NCBI GenBank assembly: GCA_018432235.1
Contig: JAHDLO010000026.1
Span: 227,037 to 291,036, forward strand
Direction of reading: 5' to 3'
Source of the DNA: Clostridiaceae bacterium
GTDB taxonomy: Bacteria > Bacillota > Clostridia > Peptostreptococcales > Natronincolaceae
Length of the DNA: 64,000 nucleotides
This document shows positions 8,666 to 17,703 of the stretch, in pieces. A program made the translations under genes and the position numbers. The notes beneath the pieces were generated by a model. It did not search any database, was not told the origin of the DNA, and was given only the letters and a program-made list of their open reading frames with translations. Positions within the stretch are counted from its first letter, which is position 1, and the number at the start of each line of letters is the position of its first letter.

Positions 8666-8762
8666 ATAGCAAATAAACAAGGATACATAGAAAACTAGAA
8701 TAAAACCAGTTCCCTTGGTGTATATAAAACTAGGTGCTTATTTCAGTTTTTGGGGTGATATA

Positions 8763-9995
8763 ATGAATAAAGGTGCAATAGAGACGGTATCTAAAAGCAT
8801 TAAATATTTAACTGAGGGTAAGTATTTGGAAAACTCCTTGAATTTTATGATTCAAGTGCTGGTTGTAATTCTTTTGGCTGCTATTTTATATTACCTGGTG
8901 AATATAGGAAATAGATACATAGAAGACAAAAAAAGACTAGCCATAAAAAAGAAGCAGATTGCATATCTCACCATAACATTAGTCGGTGTTTTATTTTTTT
9001 TGCTGCTGGTCAATCTAAGAGGGCTTCTATTTAATATGCTATCACCATTTATTTATGCAATAGTTTTAGCCTACATATTAAATCCCCTAATAAAAAAGCT
9101 ATGTGGCCGAGGAATGCCAAGGCTTTGGGGCGTTCTTTTGGTGTATTTGGCAATTTCTATAGTGATTTTAATATTTTCCATCACCTTAATACCACGGATG
9201 ACAGCAGAGGTAAGAAATTTAATAGAGCTGTTGCCCAAGTATGGCAACGAAACCTTTGATTATTTTTATGACATTTATTTAAGCTACAATAAAAATGTTG
9301 AGAATCTTCCGGAGGAGTTTAATGCTGTTAAGGATTTGCTGAGAATCAATATCAATAGAATTCAGGACATCGTCATCAACATACTAAAATCAGTTACCGA
9401 GGGACTTCTGGCAATTTTTTCTAAGGTAATAGGGGTTATATTGATACCAATATTGGCTTTTTATTTTTTAAAGGATGCTGAGGAATTTAAAAGAAGCTTA
9501 ATAATGCTAATTCCTGCTAAGGCTAGAAGAGAGGTCCTGTCTATAGCAAAGGATGTGGATAAGGTCTTAGGCGGCTTTATCAGAGGTCAGTTGATCGTAG
9601 CTGCCTTTGTAGGTCTAATGACCACAATAGCCCTAATGCTGCTAAGAGTTAACTTCGCCGTTTTGGTGGGACTTATAGCTGGTCTGGCAAATATTATACC
9701 GTATTTCGGACCAATCATCGGAATAATTCCCGGTGTTTTGTTTGCTATTATGGACAGTCCCATGAAAGCCCTGTGGGTTATAATCACCTTTACCGTTATA
9801 CAGCAAATCGAAAGTGCCATTCTTTCTCCGAAGATTGTTGGAGAGAGTGTTGGTCTACATCCCATATTCGTTATTTTGGCGCTGTTGATTGGGGGGAGAT
9901 TCTTTGGCGTTGTAGGTCTGCTGGCAGCAGTGCCGGCAGCTGGAGTGCTGAAGGTACTGGGCAATCACATTATTAAATACATTGTGAGATTTTAG
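8763..9995 (+). CDS. AI-2E family transporter
   Basis: A ~410-residue polytopic membrane protein. ATG 8763 is preferred to GTG 8715 because GGGGTGATA precedes it. The two N-terminal helix groups are separated by a long non-membrane region (~residues 130-210), followed by the conserved C-terminal block of the AI-2E/YrrI family: LIPILAFYFLKD, GQLIVAAFVG, and an IPYFGPIIG segment near residue 325. Family members move small solutes and ions; several act as Na+/H+ exchangers, while autoinducer export is unproven for most. The same family precedes alaS in B. subtilis (yrrI), matching the order here. Confidence 0.85.
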   Translation: MNKGAIETVSKSIKYLTEGKYLENSLNFMIQVLVVILLAAILYYLVNIGNRYIEDKKRLAIKKKQIAYLTITLVGVLFFLLLVNLRGLLFNMLSPFIYAIVLAYILNPLIKKLCGRGMPRLWGVLLVYLAISIVILIFSITLIPRMTAEVRNLIELLPKYGNETFDYFYDIYLSYNKNVENLPEEFNAVKDLLRININRIQDIVINILKSVTEGLLAIFSKVIGVILIPILAFYFLKDAEEFKRSLIMLIPAKARREVLSIAKDVDKVLGGFIRGQLIVAAFVGLMTTIALMLLRVNFAVLVGLIAGLANIIPYFGPIIGIIPGVLFAIMDSPMKALWVIITFTVIQQIESAILSPKIVGESVGLHPIFVILALLIGGRFFGVVGLLAAVPAAGVLKVLGNHIIKYIVRF

Positions 9996-10021
9996 AAAAA
10001 ACAACATTAAAAAGCAAACCA

Positions 10022-10050
10022 TTGACAAAATATAGGAAATTATATATAAT
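10022..10050 (+). promoter_or_regulatory. SigA promoter of the alaS T-box transcript
   Basis: TTGACA (10022-10027), 17-nt spacer, TATAAT (10045-10050), a full consensus match 30 nt upstream of the T-box stem I. Confidence 0.92.
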
Positions 10051-10080
10051 TTTAAACAACAAAATATTGTGAAAAGCAAC

Positions 10081-10290
10081 GATGAGAAGGAGTAGCATAT
10101 CTAAATTCTTAAAGAGAAGAGGCTCTTGGCTGTGAAGTCTCCAGAAATTGATATGGGAAGCAATCTCTGAGCTATAATTTCGAATAAAGTAGAAATTATC
10201 GGAAATTCCGTTAAAGATGATTATTGTAAGGTGACCTTTATAGGTAATTAGGGTGGTACCGCGGGTTTTTCTCGTCCCTATTTATTTGTA
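10081..10290 (+). promoter_or_regulatory. T-box riboswitch controlling alaS
   Basis: Stem I begins GATGAGAAGGAGTAGC (kink-turn/GA motif). The AGAGA and GGCTGTGAAG distal elements follow, and the 3' side shows GGGAAGCAATCTCTGAGC, placing GCA (10160-10162), an alanine codon, at the expected specifier position. The hallmark T-box AGGGTGGTACCGCG lies at 10249-10262 and pairs with the uncharged tRNA acceptor end; the competing terminator ends in CGTCCCTATTTATTT. Alanine starvation should allow read-through into alaS. Confidence 0.93.
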
Positions 10291-10372
10291 TAAGGTTTTT
10301 TATTTTTTGGACTAAGGAAACTGTATAATAAAAATGAGCAGTATGTTTATACAGGGTTAAAAGCTTCCTGCT

Positions 10373-10486
10373 TAGTGTCTACGGGCTTATTGATAAAATT
10401 TAAGAGGTTATTAGCCCTAGACAATGCGAGATAAACTTATAAACCTGTATAAACTAAAATATATATGCACTTCCTTGGTGATATGC
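10373..10486 (+). repeat. Candidate structured RNA element, copy A (upstream of alaS)
   Basis: A ~114-nt stretch shared with 13224-13333. A long stem pairs TGTCTA (10376-10381) and GGGCT (10383-10387), with a bulged C, to AGCCC (10413-10417) and TAGACA (10418-10423). A conserved single-strand-like tail follows (TGTAT, AAC, then AAAATATATATGCACTTCC) and TGATATGC ends it. It sits between the T-box terminator and alaS. A TATAAT at 10324-10329 could be a -10 for a separate transcript. I do not recognise it as a known class. Confidence 0.55.
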
Positions 10487-10517
10487 AATTTTCCAACTAT
10501 TAAAGGAGGTAACAACT

Positions 10518-13148
10518 ATGGAAAAAAGAGGATTGAATGAAATTAGAAGCTTATTCTTGAATTTCTTTAAAACAAAGGATCATTTGGTGGTTCCCAGCTA
10601 TCCATTGGTTCCCCACAATGACAACAGTCTTTTGCTTATCAATGCAGGTATGGCCCCTTTAAAGCCATATTTTTCAGGAACCGAGGAGCCGCCCCATAAG
10701 CGAATGGCCACATGTCAGAAGTGTATTCGTACAGATGACATTGAAAATGTCGGTAAGACGGCAAGGCATGCCACCTTTTTCGAAATGCTGGGGAATTTCT
10801 CCTTTGGTGACTACTTTAAAGAAGAAGCTATTGCCTGGAGCTGGGAGTTTGTGACCCAGCATTTAAAGATGCCGGTTGAGAAGCTGTGGGCCTCTATATA
10901 TTTGGAGGATGATGAGGCCTTCGAAATATGGCATAAGCAAATCGGCCTACCGACGGATAAGATCGTTCGTCTGGGAAAGGCAGATAACTTCTGGGAAATT
11001 GGTGTAGGACCATGCGGTCCCTGCTCTGAGATTTATTACGACAGAGGAGAAAAATACGGCTGTGGCTCCCCAGACTGTAAGCCAGGCTGCGATTGCGATA
11101 GGTATATTGAATTTTGGAACCTTGTATTTACACAATTTGATAAGGATGAAGCGGGTGTTTATCACAAGCTGCCCAAGCCTAATATCGATACCGGTGCCGG
11201 TCTGGAGAGGGTTGCCTGCATTATGCAGGACGTTGACTCTATTTATGATGTCGACACCATGAGGGGGATTTTAGAGGGTGTATGCAGCCTTACAGGAGCA
11301 AAATATAATGTCAATGCAAAGGATGACATTTCCATCAGGATCATAACAGATCATATAAGATCTGTAGCCTTTATGGTGGGAGACGGAATTCTTCCCAACA
11401 ATGAAGGCAGAGGCTATGTATTGAGAAGACTCTTAAGACGAGCTGCAAGACATGGTAAGCTTCTAGGTAAATCCGATGCTTTTCTGCACCAGATGGTGGA
11501 TTATGTTATAGCCATGTTCGGTGAAAGCTACACCGAGCTGAAGGAAAAAGCGGACTATATCAAAAAGGTCATCAAGGTTGAGGAGGAAAGATTCCAGGAG
11601 ACCATTAATCAGGGAATGGATATTCTTAACGGTTATATAGCTGAGCTGGAGGCCTCAGGAAAAGCTCAGCTGGGGGGAGAAAGCGCTTTTAAGCTGTATG
11701 ATACCTATGGCTTTCCGTTGGATTTAACTAAGGAAATCCTGGAAGAAAAAGGTCTTACAGTCGATGAGACTGCCTTTGAGGATGAAATGGAGCAGCAGAG
11801 ACAGCGGGCAAGGAGTGCCAGAGCAGGAGAGGATATCGAAGGCTGGAAGGAGGATATACTTGCTTCTCTGGATAGAGATATTCAAACAAGCTTCATTGGT
11901 TATCAGCAGCAGAGCGGTGAAGGTAAAATTGTTGCTATTGTAAAGAATAACCAGCTGCTTAATGCGGCATCTGTAGGTGAAGAGGTAACGGTTGTGGTTG
12001 ACAGCACTCCCTTCTATGCTGAAAGTGGCGGTCAGGTGGGGGATAAAGGAGTCATCTTCAATTCAGTTGCAAAGGCTACGGTTGTCGATACTAAGAAGGG
12101 TGTCAACAATAGGATACTCCATATAGTAAAGCTGGCGGAGGGGTCATTGAGGGTTGGTGATGAGGTTAAGCTAGTGGTTAATGCCTCCACCAGAAGCAAT
12201 ACAGAGAGGAATCATACGGCAACCCACCTGCTGCACAGGGCATTGAAGGAAATTGTCGGCGGACATGTTCAGCAGGCAGGCTCCTTAGTAACTTCGGAGC
12301 GTTTAAGGTTTGACTTTACACATTTCGAGGCGGTTAAGCCACAGCAGCTGAAGGAGATTGAAGCCCTAATCAATGACAAAATAATGGCTGCTCTAGGGGT
12401 GGAAACCTACGAAATGGCCATCAATGAGGCAAAGGCTATGGGGGCAGAGGCACTTTTTGGTGAAAAATATGGAGAAACTGTAAGGGTCGTTAAATCAGGA
12501 GACTATAGCACTGAGCTTTGCGGTGGCACCCATGTAAGAAATACCAGTGAAATAGGCATGCTGCTGATACTAAGTGAGGGCGGTGTTGCTGCCGGCGTCA
12601 GACGTATAGAGGCTGTTACAGGCAATGAAGCCTACAAGTATATAAAGGAAAAGCAGGGACTATTGACAAAGCTGACAGAGGCTGCTAAAACTCAGGAGCC
12701 TTTACTGATAAGCAGGGTGGAAGCCTTAGTTACAGAGCTTAAGGAAAAGGATAAGGAAATAGACAGGCTAAAGTCTCAGCTGGCCAGTGGAGCAACTGAT
12801 GATATACTAAATCAGGCTGCAACAATCAAAGACAACAAGGTGATATTACACCATGCAGGCGCAATGGGCATGGAGGACCTAAGAAAAATTTGTGACGTGT
12901 TGAAGGAAAAGCTTGGCAGTGGCGTTATTGTACTGGCATCCGAAAGCGATGGAAAGGCTAATTTTGTTTCAGCTGTGTCTAAGGATTTAACAACCAAGGG
13001 TATCCATGCAGGAAATCTTGTAAAGGCTGCTGCTGCAATTGCAGGTGGTGGCGGTGGCGGAAGACCAGACATGGCTCAGGCTGGAGGCAAGAATCCCGAC
13101 AAGATACCGGCTGCACTTGAAGAGGTTAAGCGGGTTTTAGCTGAATAA
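10518..13148 (+). CDS. alaS: Alanyl-tRNA synthetase
   Basis: 876 residues, the usual length. It charges tRNA-Ala with alanine in the cytoplasm. The N-terminal class II catalytic core (RSLFLNFFKTKDHLVVPSYP) is followed by an insertion with GCGSPDCKPGCDCDR, an unusually cysteine-rich patch. The editing domain carries zinc ligands HTATH (His566, His570) and CGGTH (Cys668, His672). The C-terminal DHHA1 domain has the glycine run GGGGGGRPD. The start has AAAGGAGG. It is controlled by the T-box leader and ends in a long terminator. Confidence 0.98.
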   Translation: MEKRGLNEIRSLFLNFFKTKDHLVVPSYPLVPHNDNSLLLINAGMAPLKPYFSGTEEPPHKRMATCQKCIRTDDIENVGKTARHATFFEMLGNFSFGDYFKEEAIAWSWEFVTQHLKMPVEKLWASIYLEDDEAFEIWHKQIGLPTDKIVRLGKADNFWEIGVGPCGPCSEIYYDRGEKYGCGSPDCKPGCDCDRYIEFWNLVFTQFDKDEAGVYHKLPKPNIDTGAGLERVACIMQDVDSIYDVDTMRGILEGVCSLTGAKYNVNAKDDISIRIITDHIRSVAFMVGDGILPNNEGRGYVLRRLLRRAARHGKLLGKSDAFLHQMVDYVIAMFGESYTELKEKADYIKKVIKVEEERFQETINQGMDILNGYIAELEASGKAQLGGESAFKLYDTYGFPLDLTKEILEEKGLTVDETAFEDEMEQQRQRARSARAGEDIEGWKEDILASLDRDIQTSFIGYQQQSGEGKIVAIVKNNQLLNAASVGEEVTVVVDSTPFYAESGGQVGDKGVIFNSVAKATVVDTKKGVNNRILHIVKLAEGSLRVGDEVKLVVNASTRSNTERNHTATHLLHRALKEIVGGHVQQAGSLVTSERLRFDFTHFEAVKPQQLKEIEALINDKIMAALGVETYEMAINEAKAMGAEALFGEKYGETVRVVKSGDYSTELCGGTHVRNTSEIGMLLILSEGGVAAGVRRIEAVTGNEAYKYIKEKQGLLTKLTEAAKTQEPLLISRVEALVTELKEKDKEIDRLKSQLASGATDDILNQAATIKDNKVILHHAGAMGMEDLRKICDVLKEKLGSGVIVLASESDGKANFVSAVSKDLTTKGIHAGNLVKAAAAIAGGGGGGRPDMAQAGGKNPDKIPAALEEVKRVLAE

Positions 13149-13152
13149 AATT

Positions 13153-13200
13153 AAATGTAACAGCGATAGCATATCATTGCTATCGTTTTACATTTTTATA
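13153..13200 (+). terminator. Terminator after alaS
   Basis: Outer arms AAATGTAA (13153-13160) and TTACATTT (13188-13195); inner arms CGATAGCA (13164-13171) and TGCTATCG (13178-13185); followed by T-rich sequence. Confidence 0.9.
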
Positions 13201-13223
13201 TGAAATCAGGATATATTTCTGAA

Positions 13224-13333
13224 TAGTGGCTTACGGGCTAATTTGTATCATTTCTATATATGTTTTTAGCCCTAGGCAGTCAAAAGCTTTAACTTTGTAT
13301 CAACCAAAATATATATGCACTTCCATGATATGC
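13224..13333 (+). repeat. Candidate structured RNA element, copy B (downstream of alaS)
   Basis: The second copy of the 10373-10486 element. GCTTA (13229-13233) and GGGCTAA (13235-13241) pair with TTAGCCC (13266-13272) and TAGGC (13273-13277), again with a bulged C. Where copy A has GTCTA/TAGAC, copy B has GCTTA/TAGGC, so the pairing is kept while bases differ; the apical loop differs fully. The tail TTTGTATCAACCAAAATAT then ATATGCACTTCC is nearly identical. No known class recognised. Confidence 0.55.
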
Positions 13334-13469
13334 TGACAGTTCCTTAAGTATATAATTTTCGGGTAAATGTTAATAATATTTTAAAGGTTGGTAATAAATT
13401 ATTTAAAAATTGGAGTAAGGGGTATAATATGGTAAAATAATCATAAATCCAATTGAAGGGAGAATTTGT

Positions 13470-13727
13470 ATGACTGAAAAAATGAACTATACAATGAAGT
13501 TTGATTTAGATACAGATAAGAGCCAAAAGGCCAAGGAAATCATCACCACAGTCTACCAGGCACTAGAAGAAAAGGGCTACAATCCTGTAAACCAATTTAT
13601 CGGCTACATTTTATCTGGTGATCCTACCTATATTACTAGTCATAATAATGCCAGAGGTCTTATTCGAAAGCTTGAAAGGGATGAGCTTCTGGAGGAGCTT
13701 TTAAAGAGCTATTTACAAGATAAATAG
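13470..13727 (+). CDS. ireB: IreB family regulatory phosphoprotein
   Basis: 85 residues, matching the length and pattern of the IreB/UPF0297 (DUF965) family: an N-terminal MNYTMKFDLDTDKSQKAKEI with threonines, and a conserved core NPVNQFIGYILSGDPTYITS. In Enterococcus IreB is phosphorylated on N-terminal threonines by the PASTA kinase IreK and modulates cephalosporin tolerance. RBS GAAGGGAG precedes the ATG. The gene sits between alaS and ruvX, as in many Firmicutes. The gap 13334-13469 holds a likely -10 (GGTATAATATGG, 13420-13432). Confidence 0.92.
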   Translation: MTEKMNYTMKFDLDTDKSQKAKEIITTVYQALEEKGYNPVNQFIGYILSGDPTYITSHNNARGLIRKLERDELLEELLKSYLQDK

Positions 13728-13737
13728 GGGCGATTAA

Positions 13738-15918
13738 ATGAAACTACCTAAGGTGTTAATACTCATCCTGATTGCTTTCATATTGTTTACGACTATATCC
13801 TATAGTTCTGGACAGGCTGAAGGAAATATTCAACAGCAGCGATATATCATTTTAACCATCAGTAGAGTAGGCTATGACCAGCTGACGGAGATGCCAAATA
13901 TAAAGGCATTGATGGATAACAGCTATATTGGACTTATGAATACTAGGGCTTCAGGAAGGTACAATGAGCTTAAATCCTATGCCAGCATCGGGTGGGGGAC
14001 GAGGGCTGAGGCATCTGAGGCCACCGATGATTTTCACAAGCTGGATGATGAAGCTAGAGAGATATATCAGCGTCGTGTTGGACAGGTATTACCTAAAGGG
14101 GGATTAATCAATTTATCAATTAATAATTTGCAGCAGCTCAACTTAAGTGGAGAATTCAAGGCAATGCCAGGCACCATGGGTGAACAGCTGAGAAAGGCTG
14201 GATATAAAACTGCAGCCATTGGAAATAGTGACACCGATAATAATGCATCACGGGCTATAGGGTTTATTGCTATGGATGCCATGGGTTATATCGACTATGG
14301 CAATCTTAGCAGGGAGCTGACCCTGGAGGATATCAGCAGCCCCTTCGGTTTAAGGACCAATTATGACAAACTAATGTCAGAATTTGAAGCGGTGTATGGC
14401 AAAGCCCACTTAGTGGCTATAGAAACAGGAGATCTATCGCGTCTGGAGGCATATCGTTCTAATCTGAATAGCAGTGCCTATAGCAGTCATAGGAGGACGA
14501 TTCTAAATAACATAGATAATTTTGTCGGTGAGCTGGTTGGAAAGATCAATTTCAAGGATACGAAGCTGATTATTCTTACGCCCTATCCTACTGATGCCGC
14601 CTATGAGGCTGGTGATCGTCTGACGCCAATCATCATTTATGATGGAGACGAAGGCACCAGAGGTCTTCTGACCTCAGATACCACCAGAAGGGAAGGCATA
14701 ATAGGAAATGTGGATATCGCGCCTACGGTGCTGGCGGCCTTTAATTTGCAGCCTGAGAATATCACAGGCAAAAAGATAACAACCATCGACAGAGAAGGAC
14801 ATCTGAGCTATATCATGGAGTTAAACAGCCGTACCGTAAATACCTCGGTAAATCGGTATCGTATCCTTTACACCTTTGCAGTATTTGAAATGCTGGCATC
14901 AGTGCTGGCGCTATTGGCAATTGTTTATAAAAAGAGAATGCCTAAGGGCTTAACCAAGCTTAGTGCAATATTATTGCTATCTACAGCAGTTATTCCTTTG
15001 GTTTTTCTTATTCTGCCAATAGTAGGAAGCACCAGCATGTTTACAACATATGTGGCTATAGTCTTGATTTCTGCAGTACTAACCCTCATATTGTATTATG
15101 TCAGCAAAGGAAGTCCATTGAATACCCTAATGCTCATCTGTCTGTTGGTGACTACGGGGCTGCTTTTGGACATTGTCACAGGACAAAATCTGATTAAGGG
15201 CTCTATTTTGGGCTACGATCCTATCATCGGCGCAAGATATTATGGTATAGGCAATGAGTTCGCTGGCGTATTGATTGGCAGTACTTTGGTGGGTGCAGCC
15301 GCCTTCAGAGAAAAATATAGGGTGAGACCTGAGTGGATAATGCTGTTCTTTACAATGGTTATTTTCTTTATTGGTTATCCGAGGCTAGGGGCCAATGTAG
15401 GTGCAACGATTACGGCGCTATTTGCCTTTCTTTTTGCATACTTTTTAATGACAGCTAAACGAATGAGTATAAAGCGATGGGGAATCATAGTAGCTATCAT
15501 TTTTGCTGCGATTTCTACTTTTGCCTTTATCGACTACTTCTTGATGGAAAGCAAATCACATTTGGCAGGAGCCATTCAACAGATAGCAAATGGAGGACCA
15601 CTGGTGGTATATCAGATTATCCTTAGGAAAATTACGATGAATCTCAGGGTAATGGGTGTCACAATTTGGAGCAGAGTGCTGCTGCTTGCTTTAGGCATTT
15701 TAGGTATATTGTTCTACAGACCTATAGGCCTGCTGAAGAGCTTAGCAACTAAATATCCCAGCCTGCTGTCGGGCTGGAGCGGTATAATAGCTGCCTGTAT
15801 CGTTGGCTTTATGGTGAATGATTCTGGCGTGGTCATGGCAGCAACCTGCATCATATATTTAACCACCTCAATCCTATATCTCTTATTAGCTGAGACAGAG
15901 AAAGGCATAAAAAAGTAG
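13738..15918 (+). CDS. Membrane protein with extracytoplasmic alkaline-phosphatase-like domain
   Basis: 726 residues. The N-terminal segment LILILIAFILFTTISYSSG is a signal anchor. Residues ~30-360 resemble the alkaline phosphatase/phosphopentomutase-like fold: LTISRVGYDQLTEMPNIKAL at the start, AGYKTAAIGNSDTD, and LIILTPYPTD near residue 280, the region where metal ligands lie in that superfamily. The canonical nucleophile Thr/Ser is not obvious to me, so it may be inactive. About ten hydrophobic helices fill residues ~375-720. It starts 10 nt after ireB, within an otherwise conserved gene order, and may act at the cell surface. Specific function unknown. Confidence 0.6.
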   Translation: MKLPKVLILILIAFILFTTISYSSGQAEGNIQQQRYIILTISRVGYDQLTEMPNIKALMDNSYIGLMNTRASGRYNELKSYASIGWGTRAEASEATDDFHKLDDEAREIYQRRVGQVLPKGGLINLSINNLQQLNLSGEFKAMPGTMGEQLRKAGYKTAAIGNSDTDNNASRAIGFIAMDAMGYIDYGNLSRELTLEDISSPFGLRTNYDKLMSEFEAVYGKAHLVAIETGDLSRLEAYRSNLNSSAYSSHRRTILNNIDNFVGELVGKINFKDTKLIILTPYPTDAAYEAGDRLTPIIIYDGDEGTRGLLTSDTTRREGIIGNVDIAPTVLAAFNLQPENITGKKITTIDREGHLSYIMELNSRTVNTSVNRYRILYTFAVFEMLASVLALLAIVYKKRMPKGLTKLSAILLLSTAVIPLVFLILPIVGSTSMFTTYVAIVLISAVLTLILYYVSKGSPLNTLMLICLLVTTGLLLDIVTGQNLIKGSILGYDPIIGARYYGIGNEFAGVLIGSTLVGAAAFREKYRVRPEWIMLFFTMVIFFIGYPRLGANVGATITALFAFLFAYFLMTAKRMSIKRWGIIVAIIFAAISTFAFIDYFLMESKSHLAGAIQQIANGGPLVVYQIILRKITMNLRVMGVTIWSRVLLLALGILGILFYRPIGLLKSLATKYPSLLSGWSGIIAACIVGFMVNDSGVVMAATCIIYLTTSILYLLLAETEKGIKK

Positions 15919-15930
15919 CAGGGAGTGTTT

Positions 15931-16884
15931 ATGTTGTATAAAAGTCAATTGGGGGACACTGGCTTAGAGGTTTCAAGGCTTTGCTTCGGAAGCCTTACCA
16001 TGGGTCCCTTGCAAAAAAAGCTGTCGCCGGAGGAGGGGGGCAGATTATTAAGCTATGGCTTTGAAAGGGGGATCAATTTTGTTGATACCGCAGAGCTATA
16101 CGAAACCTATCCTCATATTAGAAATGCCCTTGAGGCAATTCCAAGGCAGCAATATATTATAGCAACAAAATCCTATTCATATTCGAGAGACACAGCAGAG
16201 ACCAGCCTTCATAAAGCCTTGAAGGAAATGAATACGGATTATGTCGATATTTTTCTGCTGCACGAGCAGGAAAGTGAATTGACGATAAAGGGACATTATG
16301 AAGCACTTGAGTACTTCATACGAAAAAAGGAAGAGGGCTATATAGGGGCTGTAGGGATATCTACCCATAGGATAGCAGGGGTAGAGGCCAGCCTTAAGTA
16401 CAAGGAAATACAGGTTTTACACCCTATCGTTAACAAGGCTGGACTGGGTATACAGGATGGCACCATAGAGGAAATGCTGGCGGCCTTGACTAGGGCTCAC
16501 CGGCAGGGAAAGGGCATCTACGGCATGAAGCCCTTGGGGGGCGGAAATCTGCTTAGAAGCTTTAAAGAGTGCTTTGATTTTGTGTTGGATATTCCTTATT
16601 TGCATTCAATTGCTGTAGGTATGCAGTCTATTGAGGAAATCGACATGAATATTTCAATGCTGACAGGGGAGTATGACGAAGCCAACCTGCAGCGGGGGCT
16701 CCTTTTGGAGAATAAAAGCCTTAATATTGCAGATTGGTGTGAGGTTTGCGGCAGCTGTGTCAATGCCTGCTCCCATAAGGCCCTCAGCATCGTAAATGGC
16801 CGACTGGTGGTTGACCACGAAAAATGTGTATTATGCGGCTACTGCTCTAAATATTGTCCTCAGTTTTGCATAAAGGTTGTATAG
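15931..16884 (+). CDS. Aldo/keto reductase with C-terminal ferredoxin domain
   Basis: ~317 residues; ATG 15931 is preferred over GTG 15925 because GGGAG then has normal spacing. Residues 1-250 are an aldo/keto reductase TIM barrel: FGSLTMGPL, FVDTAELYETYP (catalytic Asp and Tyr), KSYSYS and LLHEQ. The C-terminus carries two [4Fe-4S] ferredoxin motifs (CEVCGSCVNAC and CVLCGYCSKYC). This fusion is common in clostridia and suggests electrons come from or go to a ferredoxin. Substrate unknown. Close spacing with ruvX suggests co-transcription. Confidence 0.88.
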   Translation: MLYKSQLGDTGLEVSRLCFGSLTMGPLQKKLSPEEGGRLLSYGFERGINFVDTAELYETYPHIRNALEAIPRQQYIIATKSYSYSRDTAETSLHKALKEMNTDYVDIFLLHEQESELTIKGHYEALEYFIRKKEEGYIGAVGISTHRIAGVEASLKYKEIQVLHPIVNKAGLGIQDGTIEEMLAALTRAHRQGKGIYGMKPLGGGNLLRSFKECFDFVLDIPYLHSIAVGMQSIEEIDMNISMLTGEYDEANLQRGLLLENKSLNIADWCEVCGSCVNACSHKALSIVNGRLVVDHEKCVLCGYCSKYCPQFCIKVV

Positions 16885-16895
16885 GAGGTAATAAA

Positions 16896-17312
16896 ATGGC
16901 AAGAACTATGGGCTTGGATGTCGGAGATAAAACAATCGGTGTTGCAGCCAGTGATCTATTAGGCTGGACGGCACAGGGAATTGAAACGATAATACGTACC
17001 AATATAAAAAAGGATTTGCAGCGACTGGAGGAATTGGTTAAGTCCTATGAAGTCAATAAAATTGTAGTAGGGCTGCCAAAAAACATGAATGGTACCATAG
17101 GCCCTCAAGGTGAAAAGGTACTGGAATTTGCGGAACGTCTTAAAAAGCGTTTTTCAGCTGAGATCGTTCTATGGGACGAAAGGCTAACTACAGTGGCAGC
17201 AGAAAGATCCTTGATTCAGGCAGATGTTAGCAGAAAAAAACGCAAGGAAGTTATAGATAAAATGGCAGCGGTATACATTTTACAGGGATATCTTGATAGT
17301 ATATGCAAATAA
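16896..17312 (+). CDS. ruvX: RuvX/YqgF-type RNase H-like nuclease
   Basis: 138 residues from ATG 16896, with ATAGGAGG upstream. Motifs GLDVGDKTIGVA (first catalytic Asp), IVVGLPKNMNG and LWDERLTTVAAE (further acidic residues) define the YqgF family, which processes 16S rRNA and was proposed as a Holliday-junction resolvase. It is almost fused to the preceding reductase (11 nt gap). The ruvX then DUF1292 order is conserved in Firmicutes (yrrK-yrzB). Confidence 0.93.
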   Translation: MARTMGLDVGDKTIGVAASDLLGWTAQGIETIIRTNIKKDLQRLEELVKSYEVNKIVVGLPKNMNGTIGPQGEKVLEFAERLKKRFSAEIVLWDERLTTVAAERSLIQADVSRKKRKEVIDKMAAVYILQGYLDSICK

Positions 17313-17394
17313 TAGAAAATATGTAGTATTAATTTGTAGGATATTAGTATATAATACAAGAGTAGTAAAACAAATAGGAAGGAGTTTTTTTAAA

Positions 17395-17667
17395 ATGGAT
17401 GAAAGAGACGATATCATAACATTGGTTGATGAAGAAGGACAAGAAGAAAATTTCGAAATCCTTATGACATTAGAGGTTGAAGGTCAAGAATATGCGATTT
17501 TATTGCCTGTAGACGCTGATGAAGAGGAAGAGGCATATATATTCAAGATTGAAAACCAAGAAAATGATGAATATACCTTAATAGCAGTTGAGGACGACGA
17601 AGAGTATGATAATGTTGTTGCTGCCTATGAAGCAATAATGGATGAAATGGGAGAAGATCAAGAATAA
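17395..17667 (+). CDS. DUF1292 protein, YrzB-like
   Basis: 90 residues from ATG 17395, with GGAAGGAG upstream. Strongly acidic, with the DUF1292 pattern ITLVDEEGQEENFEILMTLE, EYAILLPVD and a C-terminal helix EAIMDEMGEDQE. The family is small, cytoplasmic and of unknown function, and normally follows ruvX. A terminator starts right after the stop. Confidence 0.9.
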   Translation: MDERDDIITLVDEEGQEENFEILMTLEVEGQEYAILLPVDADEEEEAYIFKIENQENDEYTLIAVEDDEEYDNVVAAYEAIMDEMGEDQE

Positions 17668-17670
17668 TAA

Positions 17671-17703
17671 AAAGATGGACTTTACCAGGTCCATCTTTTT
17701 CTT
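17671..17703. terminator. Bidirectional terminator
   Basis: AAAGATGGAC (17671-17680) and GTCCATCTTT (17689-17698), T-run on the plus side and A-run on the other side, between convergent genes; the minus-strand gene ends inside it. Confidence 0.9.
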
